Origin: Flavobacteriales bacterium UBA7325 | Lineage (GTDB): Bacteria > Bacteroidota > Bacteroidia > Flavobacteriales_D > Crocinitomicaceae | Assembly (NCBI GenBank): GCA_002471375.1 | Contig: DKPV01000094.1 | Span: 1 to 15,158 of the forward strand | Length of the DNA stretch: 15,158 bases | Direction of reading: 5' to 3' | Part shown: positions 1-7,978 of the stretch, piece by piece | Layout of the letters: every line of letters starts with the position of its first letter | Numbering within the stretch: the first letter of the stretch is position 1 | The notes under the pieces: model-generated | What the model was told of the DNA's origin: nothing | Seen by the model: the letters and a program-made list of their open reading frames with translations, nothing else | Database searches by the model: none | Program-made: the position numbers and the translations under genes

Positions 1-24
1 CCCAATGCTGCCGGCAGCATTGGG
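1..24. repeat. Perfect 24-bp palindrome at the window edge
   Basis: Bases 1-12 (CCCAATGCTGCC) are the exact reverse complement of bases 13-24, with no loop. Only the right arm makes sense as coding sequence of the flavoprotein (PAALG of the dinucleotide-binding loop). The left arm would put Met-Leu where the family has Gly. I read it as a foldback or assembly artefact at a contig end rather than a regulatory site. Confidence 0.8.
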
Positions 25-1171
25 ATTGGCTTCACATCTTAACTCAACTGTTTTTGATATAACAATTTATGAAAAAGGAAACACACTTGGTCGCAAATTT
101 TTAGTGGCTGGAAAAGGTGGTTTTAATCTCACCCATTCGGAGTCAATTGAAAAGATGATAACTCGATATTACCCTCCCTTATTTCTTGATAAAGCATTGA
201 ATAAATTCACAAATCTTGATTTGCAGGATTGGCTCGAAGGGCTCGGAATACCAACCTTTATTGGATCCAGCAGGCGGGTTTATCCTATGAAAGGTATAAA
301 ACCAATAGATGTCTTGAATGCTATCCGCGATAAGGTCGTGAGAAATAGTGTGGAAATTAAATACAATCACGAGTGGTTAGGCTGTAGTGATAATAACTCC
401 TTATTATTTAGAAATCAAGATGGTATTCATTCGGATTACATAGTGTATGCTCTAGGAGGCGGGTCCTGGAAAGTTACTGGATCTGATGGGGAATGGTTGA
501 ATGGTTTTTCAAGAAGAGGCATAAAAGTAGTCGGTTTTCAACCTTCAAATTGTGCTTTTGAGGTAGGATGGGGAAAGGAATTTGTTCATGATCATGCAGG
601 GGCGCCACTAAAAAATATTGCTCTTCGTTGTAATGGTGTTTACGAGAAAGGTGAATTGGTTATCACTCGTTTTGGTCTAGAGGGGAACGCGATCTATGCT
701 CTTAGTAGACAAATACGAGAGTTACTTCAGGTAAATGGCACAGCAGAAGTGATGCTTGATTTTAAGCCAACTTTAACTGAAGATGAGGTGCTCCGAAGAA
801 TTGAAACATCTCCTTTCAAGAAAAGAAGTGATGTCTTACGAAAAACGTTGAAATTATCCTCGACGCAGATTGCATTACTTCGCGACGGGTTGACCAAAGA
901 CGATTATTTAGCTGATTTTAAACTTGCTAAAGGTGTTAAATCTCTTGGTATTCAGTTGGTTGGTTTAGCTTCTTTAGATGAGGCAATTTCGTCCGTTGGT
1001 GGGGTTTCTGTATCAGCAGTTAATTCTAATTATGAACTTCATGACTTCCCAAATGAGTTTTGTATTGGGGAAATGCTTGATTGGGATGCGCCAACTGGAG
1101 GTTATCTCTTACAGGCTTGTTTTAGCATGGGAATTCATCTTGCTGGACATATCAATGAGCTTGAGAAATAA
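1..1171 (+). CDS. FAD/NAD(P)-dependent flavoprotein, HI0933/BaiN-like (TIGR03862 type), 5'-partial
   Basis: This is a flavin-dependent oxidoreductase of the HI0933-like family; its physiological substrate is not known. Near the N-terminus the protein reads IYEKGNTLGRKF and then AGKGGFNLTHSE, the family's acidic ribose-binding strand followed by its Lys/Gly-rich loop. YALGGGSWKVTGSDGEW lies near the middle, and the C-terminus GEMLDWDAPTGGYLLQACFSMG is the characteristic flavin-binding end, so the 3' end is intact. The first strand and most of the GxGPxG dinucleotide-binding loop are missing. PAALGLAS at codons 11-34 is probably the tail of that loop, so the gene began upstream. The ATG at 5 should not be taken as the start because it lies inside a palindrome that looks artificial. 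Family identity is confident; function is not. Confidence 0.85.
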   Translation, partial: PMLPAALGLASHLNSTVFDITIYEKGNTLGRKFLVAGKGGFNLTHSESIEKMITRYYPPLFLDKALNKFTNLDLQDWLEGLGIPTFIGSSRRVYPMKGIKPIDVLNAIRDKVVRNSVEIKYNHEWLGCSDNNSLLFRNQDGIHSDYIVYALGGGSWKVTGSDGEWLNGFSRRGIKVVGFQPSNCAFEVGWGKEFVHDHAGAPLKNIALRCNGVYEKGELVITRFGLEGNAIYALSRQIRELLQVNGTAEVMLDFKPTLTEDEVLRRIETSPFKKRSDVLRKTLKLSSTQIALLRDGLTKDDYLADFKLAKGVKSLGIQLVGLASLDEAISSVGGVSVSAVNSNYELHDFPNEFCIGEMLDWDAPTGGYLLQACFSMGIHLAGHINELEK

Positions 1172-1186
1172 GTTTTAATTGATTGG

Positions 1187-1516
1187 CAACCAAAATCTAT
1201 AGACCGCATCGTGAAAGCTGCTGGAGATGATTCGAAAGATGCTGTTCTATTATTGATTGCAGACAAATTACCTGAACTTGTGAAGACTCAAGCTGAGGCG
1301 ATTAAAAACATTAAGATTGATAAGGTGACTGTATGGGAGAACGGAGGCGGAAAAGATGGTAAAACATCGACTTCCAACTTTATTTCAAGAATGTACAAAG
1401 CGGTTCCCCCGTTACAGGAAATGTTTAACATGGCTGGAATGCAGTTACCGAATTACTTAAAAGGTGAAGACTTAGATGATGAGTCTTCTACTTCGGAGGA
1501 AAACATTACTAAATAA
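1187..1516 (+). pseudogene. Flotillin-family (SPFH) protein, C-terminal remnant
   Basis: The roughly 105 codons match the C-terminal tail of bacterial flotillins: DRIVKAAGDDSKDAV, IADKLPELVKTQ, EAIKNIKIDKVTVW, a Gly-rich linker, then VPPLQEMFNMAGMQLP. Intact flotillins are several hundred residues, with an N-terminal membrane hairpin, an SPFH domain and a long Glu/Ala coiled coil; all of that is absent. Homology runs upstream of the only possible start (GTG at 1211) to about 1187, and a stop in the same frame (TAA 1169-1171) is the stop codon of the preceding flavoprotein. No ribosome binding site or promoter is visible. A deletion, or an assembly join, has therefore fused the end of the flavoprotein gene to the end of a flotillin gene. 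A short product from GTG 1211 is possible but unlikely to act as flotillin. Confidence 0.75.
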
Positions 1517-1534
1517 TGATACCATAGTTTATGG

Positions 1535-1567
1535 AAGGGGATGATCTATTGATCATCCCCTTTTTTT
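1535..1567 (+). terminator. Rho-independent terminator after the flotillin remnant
   Basis: AAGGGGATGATC (1535-1546), loop TATT, and the exact complement at 1551-1562 form a 12-bp stem that merges into a run of seven T at 1561-1567. The T-run is on the plus strand, so it ends plus-strand transcription. It lies between convergent genes, and the stop codon of the minus-strand FKBP gene overlaps its T-tract. Confidence 0.93.
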
Positions 1568-2018
1568 ACAAGACTTCGTGTAACTCGATATCAAAAATCA
1601 GCACCGAATTTGGAGGGATCCCTGAGGTTCCATTCTTCCCATATGCTAAAGCCGAAGGGACGAGCAATTTACCAGAACCACCTTCTTTAAAATAAGGAAT
1701 ACCTTCAGTCCAACCTTGAATTACTTGTTGTAAGCCGAACTCTATACCTGTTGACGAGCTTTGGTCGAAAATTTCTCCATCAGTGAAATATCCCGTGTAA
1801 GCAACTCGAACATTTGATTGACTTGAGCACGAAGCGCCTGTGCCAGCTACGTCAATTACATAATGCAATCCAGAACTTGTTGAAAGTGCAGTTAATGAAT
1901 TGTCTGCGATGTATTGTTTGATGATTGCATCATCTTCCGCAGCTTGTTCTTCTGCATTTTTCTTGGCACAAGAAACAAGCGTTAATGCAATTGCTAATAA
2001 AGATATGATTGATTTCAT
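1566..2018 (-). CDS. FKBP-type peptidyl-prolyl cis-trans isomerase lipoprotein
   Basis: This 150-residue protein is a cis-trans prolyl isomerase attached to the envelope by a lipid anchor, probably helping folding of exported proteins. Residues 1-17 are a lipoprotein signal with lipobox LVSC (Cys17), followed by a charged linker with many Glu and Lys. The FKBP domain occupies about residues 50-150: VAYTGYF, then GEIFDQSSSTG, the VIQGWTEGI core, LAYGKNG, IPPNSVLIFDIEL at the end. The pocket residues of FKBP12-like enzymes are all visible (Tyr, Phe-Asp, Val-Ile, Trp, Tyr, Phe). It follows the ABC exporter gene by 57 bp in the same direction. A weak TATCTTTA promoter-like element lies about 20 nt before the ATG, so it may have its own promoter. 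Confidence 0.93.
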   Translation of the reverse strand: MKSIISLLAIALTLVSCAKKNAEEQAAEDDAIIKQYIADNSLTALSTSSGLHYVIDVAGTGASCSSQSNVRVAYTGYFTDGEIFDQSSSTGIEFGLQQVIQGWTEGIPYFKEGGSGKLLVPSALAYGKNGTSGIPPNSVLIFDIELHEVL

Positions 2019-2075
2019 GCTATAAATTTTTAATAAAGATAGAATTCCAATTTTACTCTTTCAGTATGGCTAAAG

Positions 2076-3812
2076 TTATATTCTACTTTGATAAGTGAAT
2101 AGATCGTGATACCTTCCTTTTGCAGCAATCAGTTCATCGTGTTTCCCGCGCTCTTCGATTTTTCCATCCTCGATCACTAGTATTTGATCTGCTTGTTGGA
2201 TCGTGCTTAAGCGATGGGCAATAACAAAGGTCGTTCTATTCTCCATTAGGATATTCAAACTTTTCTGGATGAAAGATTCACTTTCGGTGTCGAGGTTTGA
2301 AGTCGCCTCATCAAGAATAATTATCCTAGGATCTGCTAACAAGGCTCGAGCGATTGAAATACGCTGACGTTGTCCACCAGAAAGTTTTACTCCTCGTTCA
2401 CCAATTACAGTGTCCAGTCCATCTTCGAATCTGTCCGTAAACTCATTTACATATGCACTTTTAACTGCTGCTAGAAGTTCCTCTTCACTAGCATTTGGTC
2501 TCGGAAAGAGTATGTTTTCGCGAATCGTACCTTCATAAAGAAAGTCATCCTGAAGAACTACACCAAGTTGACTTCTGAAGCTACTTAAATTAACAGTAGA
2601 CAAATCCGTCCCGTCAAGAGTGACAAGTCCGTTAGATGGATTTAAAAAGGTTGCCACTAGTCCCGCAATAGTAGATTTCCCTGAACCCGAGGATCCAACG
2701 AGAGCGGTAACACTTCCAGCTGGTGCCTCGAATGATATTCCGTGAAGTACCTCTTTGCTTTCCTCATAACTGAATTGAACATCTTGAAAGATCATATCTC
2801 CTTTGATTGCATCTAAATGAACCGTTCGAACTTCTGGGTTATCTTCTTCCGGCATATTCATCAGCTCCTGAGTTCTATCTAGACCAGCCATTGCTTCAGA
2901 TAATTGACTGCCAATATTGCTCATCTGAACAATAGGTGCTACCAATAAGGCTAGAAGTGATATGAACTGAAAAAATTCACCTTGTGTCATTGTATTTTCA
3001 ATCACATAATATCCACCAATTCCCATGATTCCTGCAGTAGCAAGTCCGATTAGAAAGGTTGATGAGCTTGTAATGATCGCAGTTGCTGTAAGGCTCTTCT
3101 TCACATTCTTGTACAACCGTTCAACGCCTCTTTCGAATATTTTGCTCTCTTGTTCTTCAGCGTTGAATCCTTTGATCACTCGGACACCGTTTAGTGTTTC
3201 GGTGAGTCTTCCGGTTACCTCTGCATTTATCTTTCCTCGATTTTTGAAGATTGGACGGATATAACCGAATGCCTTGAGCATGACAACTGCAAAGACAGCC
3301 ACGGGAATTAGAATCACCATTGTCATGAATCCGTTGATTTCTATCAACCAGATTAGGGCTAGTATCGCGGTTAAAGATCCACCGATTAACTGAACCAATC
3401 CTGTTCCTACTAAATTTCGAACGCCTTCAACATCCGACATCACTCTTGAAACGAGAGCACCTGATTTATTGTTGTCAAAGAAGTTGATCGGTAGTTTTAA
3501 AAGCTTTTTTTGGACTTTAGCTCGAAGTAGCGATATGAGATGTTGAGCCTCTACACTCAGTAACCGTGTCAATGCGAATGATGTGAGTCCCTGAATTAGG
3601 AGAGCTCCTGCTAAAACATAGATTAAAAAGTATAAGTAATCAAGATTACCATCTGTGAAGACATCATCAACGAGAACTTTAAGAACATAAGGCATGGCAA
3701 GTCCGGAAAGACTCTTGATTATAATCAAGACCAGACCAATGGAAACAATTTTCTTTCTTGGCCAAATGTATTCCTTGAATGCCCAACCAAATGACACTTT
3801 TTTTTCGCTCAT
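2076..3812 (-). CDS. ABC transporter, fused permease and ATPase (MsbA/lipid or multidrug exporter type)
   Basis: This 578-residue half-transporter should work as an inner-membrane homodimer that exports a lipid or hydrophobic compound using ATP. Residues 1-310 form the six-helix transmembrane domain, with hydrophobic stretches near 22-45, 58-82, 138-158, 163-180, 245-268 and 280-296. The nucleotide-binding domain begins near 338. Walker A GSSGSGKST is at 373-381, the Q-loop Gln at 421, the signature LSGGQ at 477-481, Walker B with catalytic Glu502 in LDEATS, and the H-loop His533 in IAHRLST. All motor residues are intact. MsbA (lipid A flippase) is the closest well-known relative, but sequence alone does not separate it from multidrug exporters. 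A 7-bp hairpin lies in its presumed leader (3849-3867). Confidence 0.92.
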   Translation of the reverse strand: MSEKKVSFGWAFKEYIWPRKKIVSIGLVLIIIKSLSGLAMPYVLKVLVDDVFTDGNLDYLYFLIYVLAGALLIQGLTSFALTRLLSVEAQHLISLLRAKVQKKLLKLPINFFDNNKSGALVSRVMSDVEGVRNLVGTGLVQLIGGSLTAILALIWLIEINGFMTMVILIPVAVFAVVMLKAFGYIRPIFKNRGKINAEVTGRLTETLNGVRVIKGFNAEEQESKIFERGVERLYKNVKKSLTATAIITSSSTFLIGLATAGIMGIGGYYVIENTMTQGEFFQFISLLALLVAPIVQMSNIGSQLSEAMAGLDRTQELMNMPEEDNPEVRTVHLDAIKGDMIFQDVQFSYEESKEVLHGISFEAPAGSVTALVGSSGSGKSTIAGLVATFLNPSNGLVTLDGTDLSTVNLSSFRSQLGVVLQDDFLYEGTIRENILFPRPNASEEELLAAVKSAYVNEFTDRFEDGLDTVIGERGVKLSGGQRQRISIARALLADPRIIILDEATSNLDTESESFIQKSLNILMENRTTFVIAHRLSTIQQADQILVIEDGKIEERGKHDELIAAKGRYHDLFTYQSRI

Positions 3813-4115
3813 AACTACTTCTAGTCGAAAACCAAGCCAAAATAGTTACCCTGACAATTAGTCAGGGGCTCATCTGATTTGGTTAGACAATCTTATTGTT
3901 TAATTGATAATAGTGACTAATTTGACCTGAAATATTACTATCACAACCATTTTAAATGTATAACAATTATAGAGTTATATGTTTGATTATTTAGGTTGAT
4001 TATCGATACTATTCCGATAATGCTAGACAGGGACACTGAAATCATGTTTAGATTCAGTAGAACTCGTAAGTGAACTGGATAGTCTCAGGATAAGAGAATT
4101 GAATCTTGAATAATA
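3813..4115. other. 303-bp AT-rich gene-free gap with three hairpins
   Basis: No convincing reading frame or tRNA is present. Three small inverted repeats are visible: CCCTGAC/GTCAGGG (3849-3855/3861-3867, loop 5), ATTATCG/CGATAAT (3999-4005/4015-4021, loop 9) and an imperfect one at 4035-4058. None has a T-run on either strand, so none is a clear terminator. Both flanking genes read leftwards, so the gap should hold the 3' end of the xerD transcript and the promoter and leader of the ABC exporter. The best -7-like element is TATTTTGG just upstream of the exporter, which is a poor match to TAnnTTTG. Confidence 0.6.
3849..3922 (-). promoter_or_regulatory. Possible alternative-pairing leader upstream of the ABC exporter
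   Basis: The segment AATTAGTCA at 3856-3864 forms part of the local hairpin 3849-3867, but it is also the exact complement of TGACTAATT at 3914-3922, 49 nt away. The two pairings exclude each other, as in attenuator-like leaders. Nothing in the sequence shows that transcription starts upstream of both arms, so this is a weak call. Confidence 0.2.
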
Positions 4116-5018
4116 TTAGTCGATGTTTCTAGGGTGAAAAGAGATAATTGCATCCTTCAGGTAGTGCTGATCAAGGTGGGTGTATATTTCAGTTGTCGTA
4201 ATAGATTCATGACCAAGCATTACTTGTATGGCACGTAAATTTGCTCCTCCTTCCAATAGGTGGGTTGCAAAAGAATGACGAAACGTATGTGGTGATATGT
4301 TTTTTTTCAGTCCAACCTTTTCCGCAAGGTGTTTGATGATGGTGAAGATCATTACTCGCGTAAGTTTTGCACCACGTCGGTTTAAAAAAACGTAACTCTC
4401 GTTACCTGGCTGTATTTTCATGTGAGAACGAAAATCATCAACGTAAATCCCTATCTCTTTTTCAACACTCGGACTTACTGGAACCAATCGTTGCTTGTTT
4501 CCTTTACCGATTACCCGAATGAATCCATCTGCAAAGAATATATTTTCAAATTCTAGATTGACAAGTTCGGAAACACGTAAGCCACAACTGTACAGTGTTT
4601 CTAGAATTGCTTTATTCCGGTGGCCTTCTTTCGTGCTTAAATCAATAGCATCAATAAGCGAGTCTATTTCCTCAATTGATAGGACTTCAGGTAGTTTTCT
4701 GCCAATTTTCGGCATCTCGATCAATTCACTTGGGTCATCATTTATCTCACCCTCTAGAAGTAGAAAGTGAAAAAACTGTTTAACACCGCTTATAATTCTT
4801 GATTGTGTCCGAGCACTGAGTCCCAAGTCGTACAGCTCCGTCACAAATGACTTAATCTGCGCTGGTGTCATCTTGGTTGGACCAACCTCTAAACCAATAG
4901 CGAAGTCCATTAATTTGGAAACATCGTTCTGGTAGGCGAGAATAGAGTTCATCGCTAAGCCTCGTTCTATTTTCAGGAACGAAACAAAATCCTTAATATA
5001 GCGGTTCCAAGACTTCAC
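4116..5018 (-). CDS. xerD: Site-specific tyrosine recombinase XerD
   Basis: XerD acts with XerC at the dif site to resolve chromosome dimers before cell division. The protein is 300 residues, the usual length. Residues 1-90 form the SAM-like DNA-binding core domain and about 108-290 the catalytic domain. The catalytic set is complete: Arg148 (CGLRVSEL), Lys172 (GKGNKQR), His244 and Arg247 (HTFRHSFATHL), His270 (LGHES) and nucleophile Tyr279 (TEIYTH). The start is GTG at 5018, since the next Met (residue 23) would remove part of the core domain. Its start codon is separated by a single base from that of the divergent aroQ gene, so its promoter must lie inside aroQ; TAAATTTG on the minus strand at 5045-5052 is a candidate -7 element without a clear -33. 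A solitary, complete Xer gene beside aroQ suggests the housekeeping enzyme and not an integron or phage integrase. Confidence 0.93.
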   Translation of the reverse strand: MKSWNRYIKDFVSFLKIERGLAMNSILAYQNDVSKLMDFAIGLEVGPTKMTPAQIKSFVTELYDLGLSARTQSRIISGVKQFFHFLLLEGEINDDPSELIEMPKIGRKLPEVLSIEEIDSLIDAIDLSTKEGHRNKAILETLYSCGLRVSELVNLEFENIFFADGFIRVIGKGNKQRLVPVSPSVEKEIGIYVDDFRSHMKIQPGNESYVFLNRRGAKLTRVMIFTIIKHLAEKVGLKKNISPHTFRHSFATHLLEGGANLRAIQVMLGHESITTTEIYTHLDQHYLKDAIISFHPRNID

Positions 5019-5019
5019 T

Positions 5020-5460
5020 ATGAGATTGTTGATTGTTAATGGACCAAATTTAAATTTAATTGGTCAACGAGAGAATGAAATTTACGGGAATGAATCCTTT
5101 GAAAGCTATTTTGATGGGTTAAAGTCTCGAAAAGAGGCGGATTTCACCTACTATCAATCAAATGTAGAAGGAGAACTAATCGATTGTCTTCAAAATTCGG
5201 ATCATGATGGTATTATCATAAATGCTGGAGGATACACGCATACGAGTGTAGCTATACGTGATTGCATTAAGGCTATCAAAGTTCCAGTGGTCGAAGTTCA
5301 CATCAGTAATATCACTTCACGAGAAGAATTCAGGCACGCGTCTTTGATTTCTCCTGTCGCTGCAGGATGTATTTTTGGTTTTGGATTAATGTCTTATGAT
5401 GTTGCGGTAGATTATTTCTTAGGAGCTCCTAGAAGATCCCCCATGGGGTTTAAGAGATAA
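5020..5460 (+). CDS. aroQ: 3-dehydroquinate dehydratase, type II
   Basis: This enzyme converts 3-dehydroquinate to 3-dehydroshikimate in the shikimate route to chorismate, in the cytoplasm as a dodecamer. The 146-residue length is typical of the small type II class. Visible hallmarks are NGPNLNLIGQRE at 7-18, with the lid Arg17 and catalytic Tyr22 in IYG, QSNVEGELID near 46-55, Asn68 in INAGGYTHTS, and catalytic His94 in VEVHISN followed by EEFRHAS. The start codon ATG is next to the divergent xerD start. The gene converges with the glycosyltransferase gene, with only 15 bp between stop codons and no terminator between them. Confidence 0.95.
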   Translation: MRLLIVNGPNLNLIGQRENEIYGNESFESYFDGLKSRKEADFTYYQSNVEGELIDCLQNSDHDGIIINAGGYTHTSVAIRDCIKAIKVPVVEVHISNITSREEFRHASLISPVAAGCIFGFGLMSYDVAVDYFLGAPRRSPMGFKR

Positions 5461-5475
5461 GCTGAGGTATAATAC

Positions 5476-6501
5476 CTATTTGAAGAGCCGCTTGTTCAAT
5501 TTCGAGAATACGCTAGCACCTTTCGCGTAATAGTTCCACAAGATGTTTCCTTTGAAATGACCAGCATCATTGAATTCAGTTTGCCACTTTTTGAGTTCCT
5601 TTCGCTTTCGTAAGAACTTACCGATCTTTCCATAGTAGGCCATGTGCGATTTAAATACCGCTCCAAATTGACTGAATTCTCCTTTAAACAAGAAGCTCAT
5701 GGCGGCAATACCATCAATTACACCACGCCACATCAATCTGAACAGTAAGATTCCCTGGTGATTCTTAGTGATCATGAAAAGACTATTCCGAAAGTTTAAG
5801 TAGGTTTTTCGTGGACTGGAATAGGGGAGGGTGCCTCCTCCAATATGATAAACTACAGATTGTGGCACTGCAAATATTTTATGATTGGCCCGCTTTAAAC
5901 GCCAGCAAAGATCAATCTCTTCCATATGTGCAAAGAAATCTTCGTCGAAACCACCAGCGGCATGAAAGAGCTTTGATCGAATAAGCAAGCACGCACCAGT
6001 TGCCCAGAAAATTTCAGTAGCATGATCATATTGCCCATTATCCGTTTCTACGGTGTTGAACATTCGCCCCCTGCAAAAGGGAAAGTAATTAATATCAAGG
6101 AATCCACCAGATGCACCGGCATGTTCAAATTCATCTCGTGTGGCAAAGGATTTCACCTTAGGTTGACATGCAGCAACACTTTTGTCCTTCATGATATCTA
6201 AAAGCGGAGCTAGCCAATTTTCAGTCACTTCTATATCGCTATTGAGTAAAAGGTAGAATTCAGCATCAACATGTTCTAATGCATCATTATATCCTTTGGC
6301 AAAACCACCATTTGAGTCATTTTGAATGATGCGTATATCAGGGAATTTATCTTTGAGATAAGAAACAGAATCATCTGTGGAATCATTATCAGCGACAATT
6401 ACATTTGCGCCTAGCGAATGCTTTATTACTGTAGGCAAGAATTGCTCAAGGAACTTCTTCCCATTCCAATTAAGAATAACAATTGCCGTTTGATTAATCA
6501 C
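5476..6501 (-). CDS. Glycosyltransferase family 2 (rhamnosyltransferase-like)
   Basis: The protein (341 residues) should transfer a sugar from an activated nucleotide donor to a glycan acceptor on the cytoplasmic side of the membrane. The GT-A fold is seen from residue 5: VILNWNGKKFLEQF, then VIVADNDSTDDS at 34-45, NDSNGGFAKGYN at 61-72, and the metal-binding region LLLNSDIEV at 84-92. The acceptor/catalytic segment GFDEDFFAHMEEIDLCWR is at 184-201, followed by HIGGGT near 219-224, a pattern common in WbbL/RfbN-like rhamnosyltransferases. The C-terminal 100 residues are basic and partly hydrophobic, and may bind the membrane. It lies 30 bp downstream of the GWxTD gene in the same direction with no terminator between, so they are probably co-transcribed. 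The acceptor and donor cannot be told from sequence. Confidence 0.9.
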   Translation of the reverse strand: MINQTAIVILNWNGKKFLEQFLPTVIKHSLGANVIVADNDSTDDSVSYLKDKFPDIRIIQNDSNGGFAKGYNDALEHVDAEFYLLLNSDIEVTENWLAPLLDIMKDKSVAACQPKVKSFATRDEFEHAGASGGFLDINYFPFCRGRMFNTVETDNGQYDHATEIFWATGACLLIRSKLFHAAGGFDEDFFAHMEEIDLCWRLKRANHKIFAVPQSVVYHIGGGTLPYSSPRKTYLNFRNSLFMITKNHQGILLFRLMWRGVIDGIAAMSFLFKGEFSQFGAVFKSHMAYYGKIGKFLRKRKELKKWQTEFNDAGHFKGNILWNYYAKGASVFSKLNKRLFK

Positions 6502-6531
6502 AGGCCGAAGTTAACTCAAATTGCGAAATGA

Positions 6532-7977
6532 TCAATATTGATTGTAATAATCGATTGCGTTTCCACCGAACTGATCTTGAACATCTCCGTTTTGGTTATC
6601 GATTGTTCCATTACCCGTGTTACGACGTGACAATTCCTGTTGCCATCCTGCGTTTTTCAACTCACCAACCATGTCAGAGTGGAGAAGTCTGTAAGCATTG
6701 TTTACTAGATCGGGATTATAGAATATGAATCGTTTGTTACTAAAGTTACCGATCTGATTGTATTGCCAGATTTCGAAAGGATACTCATTCATGTTGTTAT
6801 CCTTCACTATTATATTCGTTGGCGATCCATATTGTAAATAAACACGTCCACGATCAGTTTCATATCCTGTCTGGAAATTGTTTGAGAAAGATCGTTCCAC
6901 CAAAGAAACTTGATCTTTATATCTCATCCATGCTTCATAAGGATTGTCAGGAGAAGTAGCACTCCAGTACATTTGAATGTGTTTACGAGCCTTCGTTGCG
7001 CTTTTCGATTTAGCGATTGCTATGATGTTCTTAATCTCTGTCGATTGAGAGATTGGGATTAAACACTCCAAGAAATAACCGATACTATCATCTGAGATTG
7101 AAGCTTGAAATTCAGGATCTAGAATCACTTCACTCGCGAGAGTCACATTGCGAACATCATTACTTCGTTCAAATTCATAAGACTCAGTTGCCAGTTCATT
7201 CATACTCCTCGATAGCAATGTGTAGTTGAGAACGTAGGTGCCAGTAGTAAGGTCCGTGATGTCTACCTGACGCAGGAATGGTACGACTTCAGCAGCGTTA
7301 TGCTTGGAGGTTTTCGTATGTGCTTCAATAGTTTTTCCTGTCAGTGCTTCAACCACTGTTTGTCTCACGCCAAAAATAGAATCATCCAGTTGCTGCGAAT
7401 TGTAAATTTCAAAATAAACTGGAATTGAATTCAGAGCTGATGGGTAGAATGTCGATAACTTCGGGATGATGTCATATCCTGATTTGTAGAAAGGAGAACT
7501 TCCATCTCCAACTGTCGCTATTTCCGCCACTTCTATATCAGAGATTGAGATAGCATCTCCCAATTCTTCTACTACCACTATCTGACTGGCTTTCATAGGT
7601 TCTTCTCGACCATTCATGTCGTACAACTCGATTTCAAACTTATACTCTCCAGGAGCCAGCACAAATCGTTTAATGTCAAAGAAATCCTCAACTATGCTAT
7701 CCTTCATGAAGGGCGTTTCTAAACGATATGCGTCTTCTTGGATGATATTGCCTTCTTGCTTGAGTTTCATTCGTACTGCAACCTCACCAATCAGGCCGTT
7801 GTCTTTTCCTTTGTATTCAATAGAATACCCAACAAATTGCAATTGAAATTCAATGTAATTTCCAACTCCTGGGGCATAAAACTGTTTGTTATCCAAGTAT
7901 GCCTTGAGCTTTTTATCTTGAGCTTGAGCCGAATAGCCAACGAGTGTTGCTAGAAGGATTAATGCGAGTATTTTCAT
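6532..7977 (-). CDS. GWxTD domain-containing secreted protein
   Basis: This 481-residue exported protein has a domain widespread in Bacteroidota and related phyla but of unknown function. Residues 1-19 are a Sec signal peptide ending SAQAQ, with no lipobox Cys. The middle (about 25-340) is predicted to be beta-rich and resembles no enzyme I know. The GWxTD domain is near residues 345-450, with ERSFSNNFQTGYETDRG, VYLQYGSP and FEIWQYN in order. The name-giving Trp is Tyr here (GYETD). The last 30 residues are Asn/Gln-rich. A good TTTG-N20-TAGATTTG promoter ends two bases before the ATG, so the mRNA may have no leader. The downstream glycosyltransferase is probably in the same operon. Confidence 0.88.
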   Translation of the reverse strand: MKILALILLATLVGYSAQAQDKKLKAYLDNKQFYAPGVGNYIEFQLQFVGYSIEYKGKDNGLIGEVAVRMKLKQEGNIIQEDAYRLETPFMKDSIVEDFFDIKRFVLAPGEYKFEIELYDMNGREEPMKASQIVVVEELGDAISISDIEVAEIATVGDGSSPFYKSGYDIIPKLSTFYPSALNSIPVYFEIYNSQQLDDSIFGVRQTVVEALTGKTIEAHTKTSKHNAAEVVPFLRQVDITDLTTGTYVLNYTLLSRSMNELATESYEFERSNDVRNVTLASEVILDPEFQASISDDSIGYFLECLIPISQSTEIKNIIAIAKSKSATKARKHIQMYWSATSPDNPYEAWMRYKDQVSLVERSFSNNFQTGYETDRGRVYLQYGSPTNIIVKDNNMNEYPFEIWQYNQIGNFSNKRFIFYNPDLVNNAYRLLHSDMVGELKNAGWQQELSRRNTGNGTIDNQNGDVQDQFGGNAIDYYNQY

Positions 7978-7978
7978 A

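Noticed and set aside
1..24. Terminal palindrome as an operator or transposon end
   Set aside because: It overlaps coding sequence, one arm breaks the family pattern, and it sits exactly at the window edge.
3999..4021. Inverted repeat ATTATCG/CGATAAT near xerD as a possible dif site
   Set aside because: The arms are 7 bp with a 9-nt spacer, while dif has 11-bp arms around 6 bp and a recognisable XerD half-site; neither is present.
4495..4770. Plus-strand 91-codon frame inside xerD
   Set aside because: It is antisense to intact catalytic-domain codons of XerD and has no recognisable protein features.
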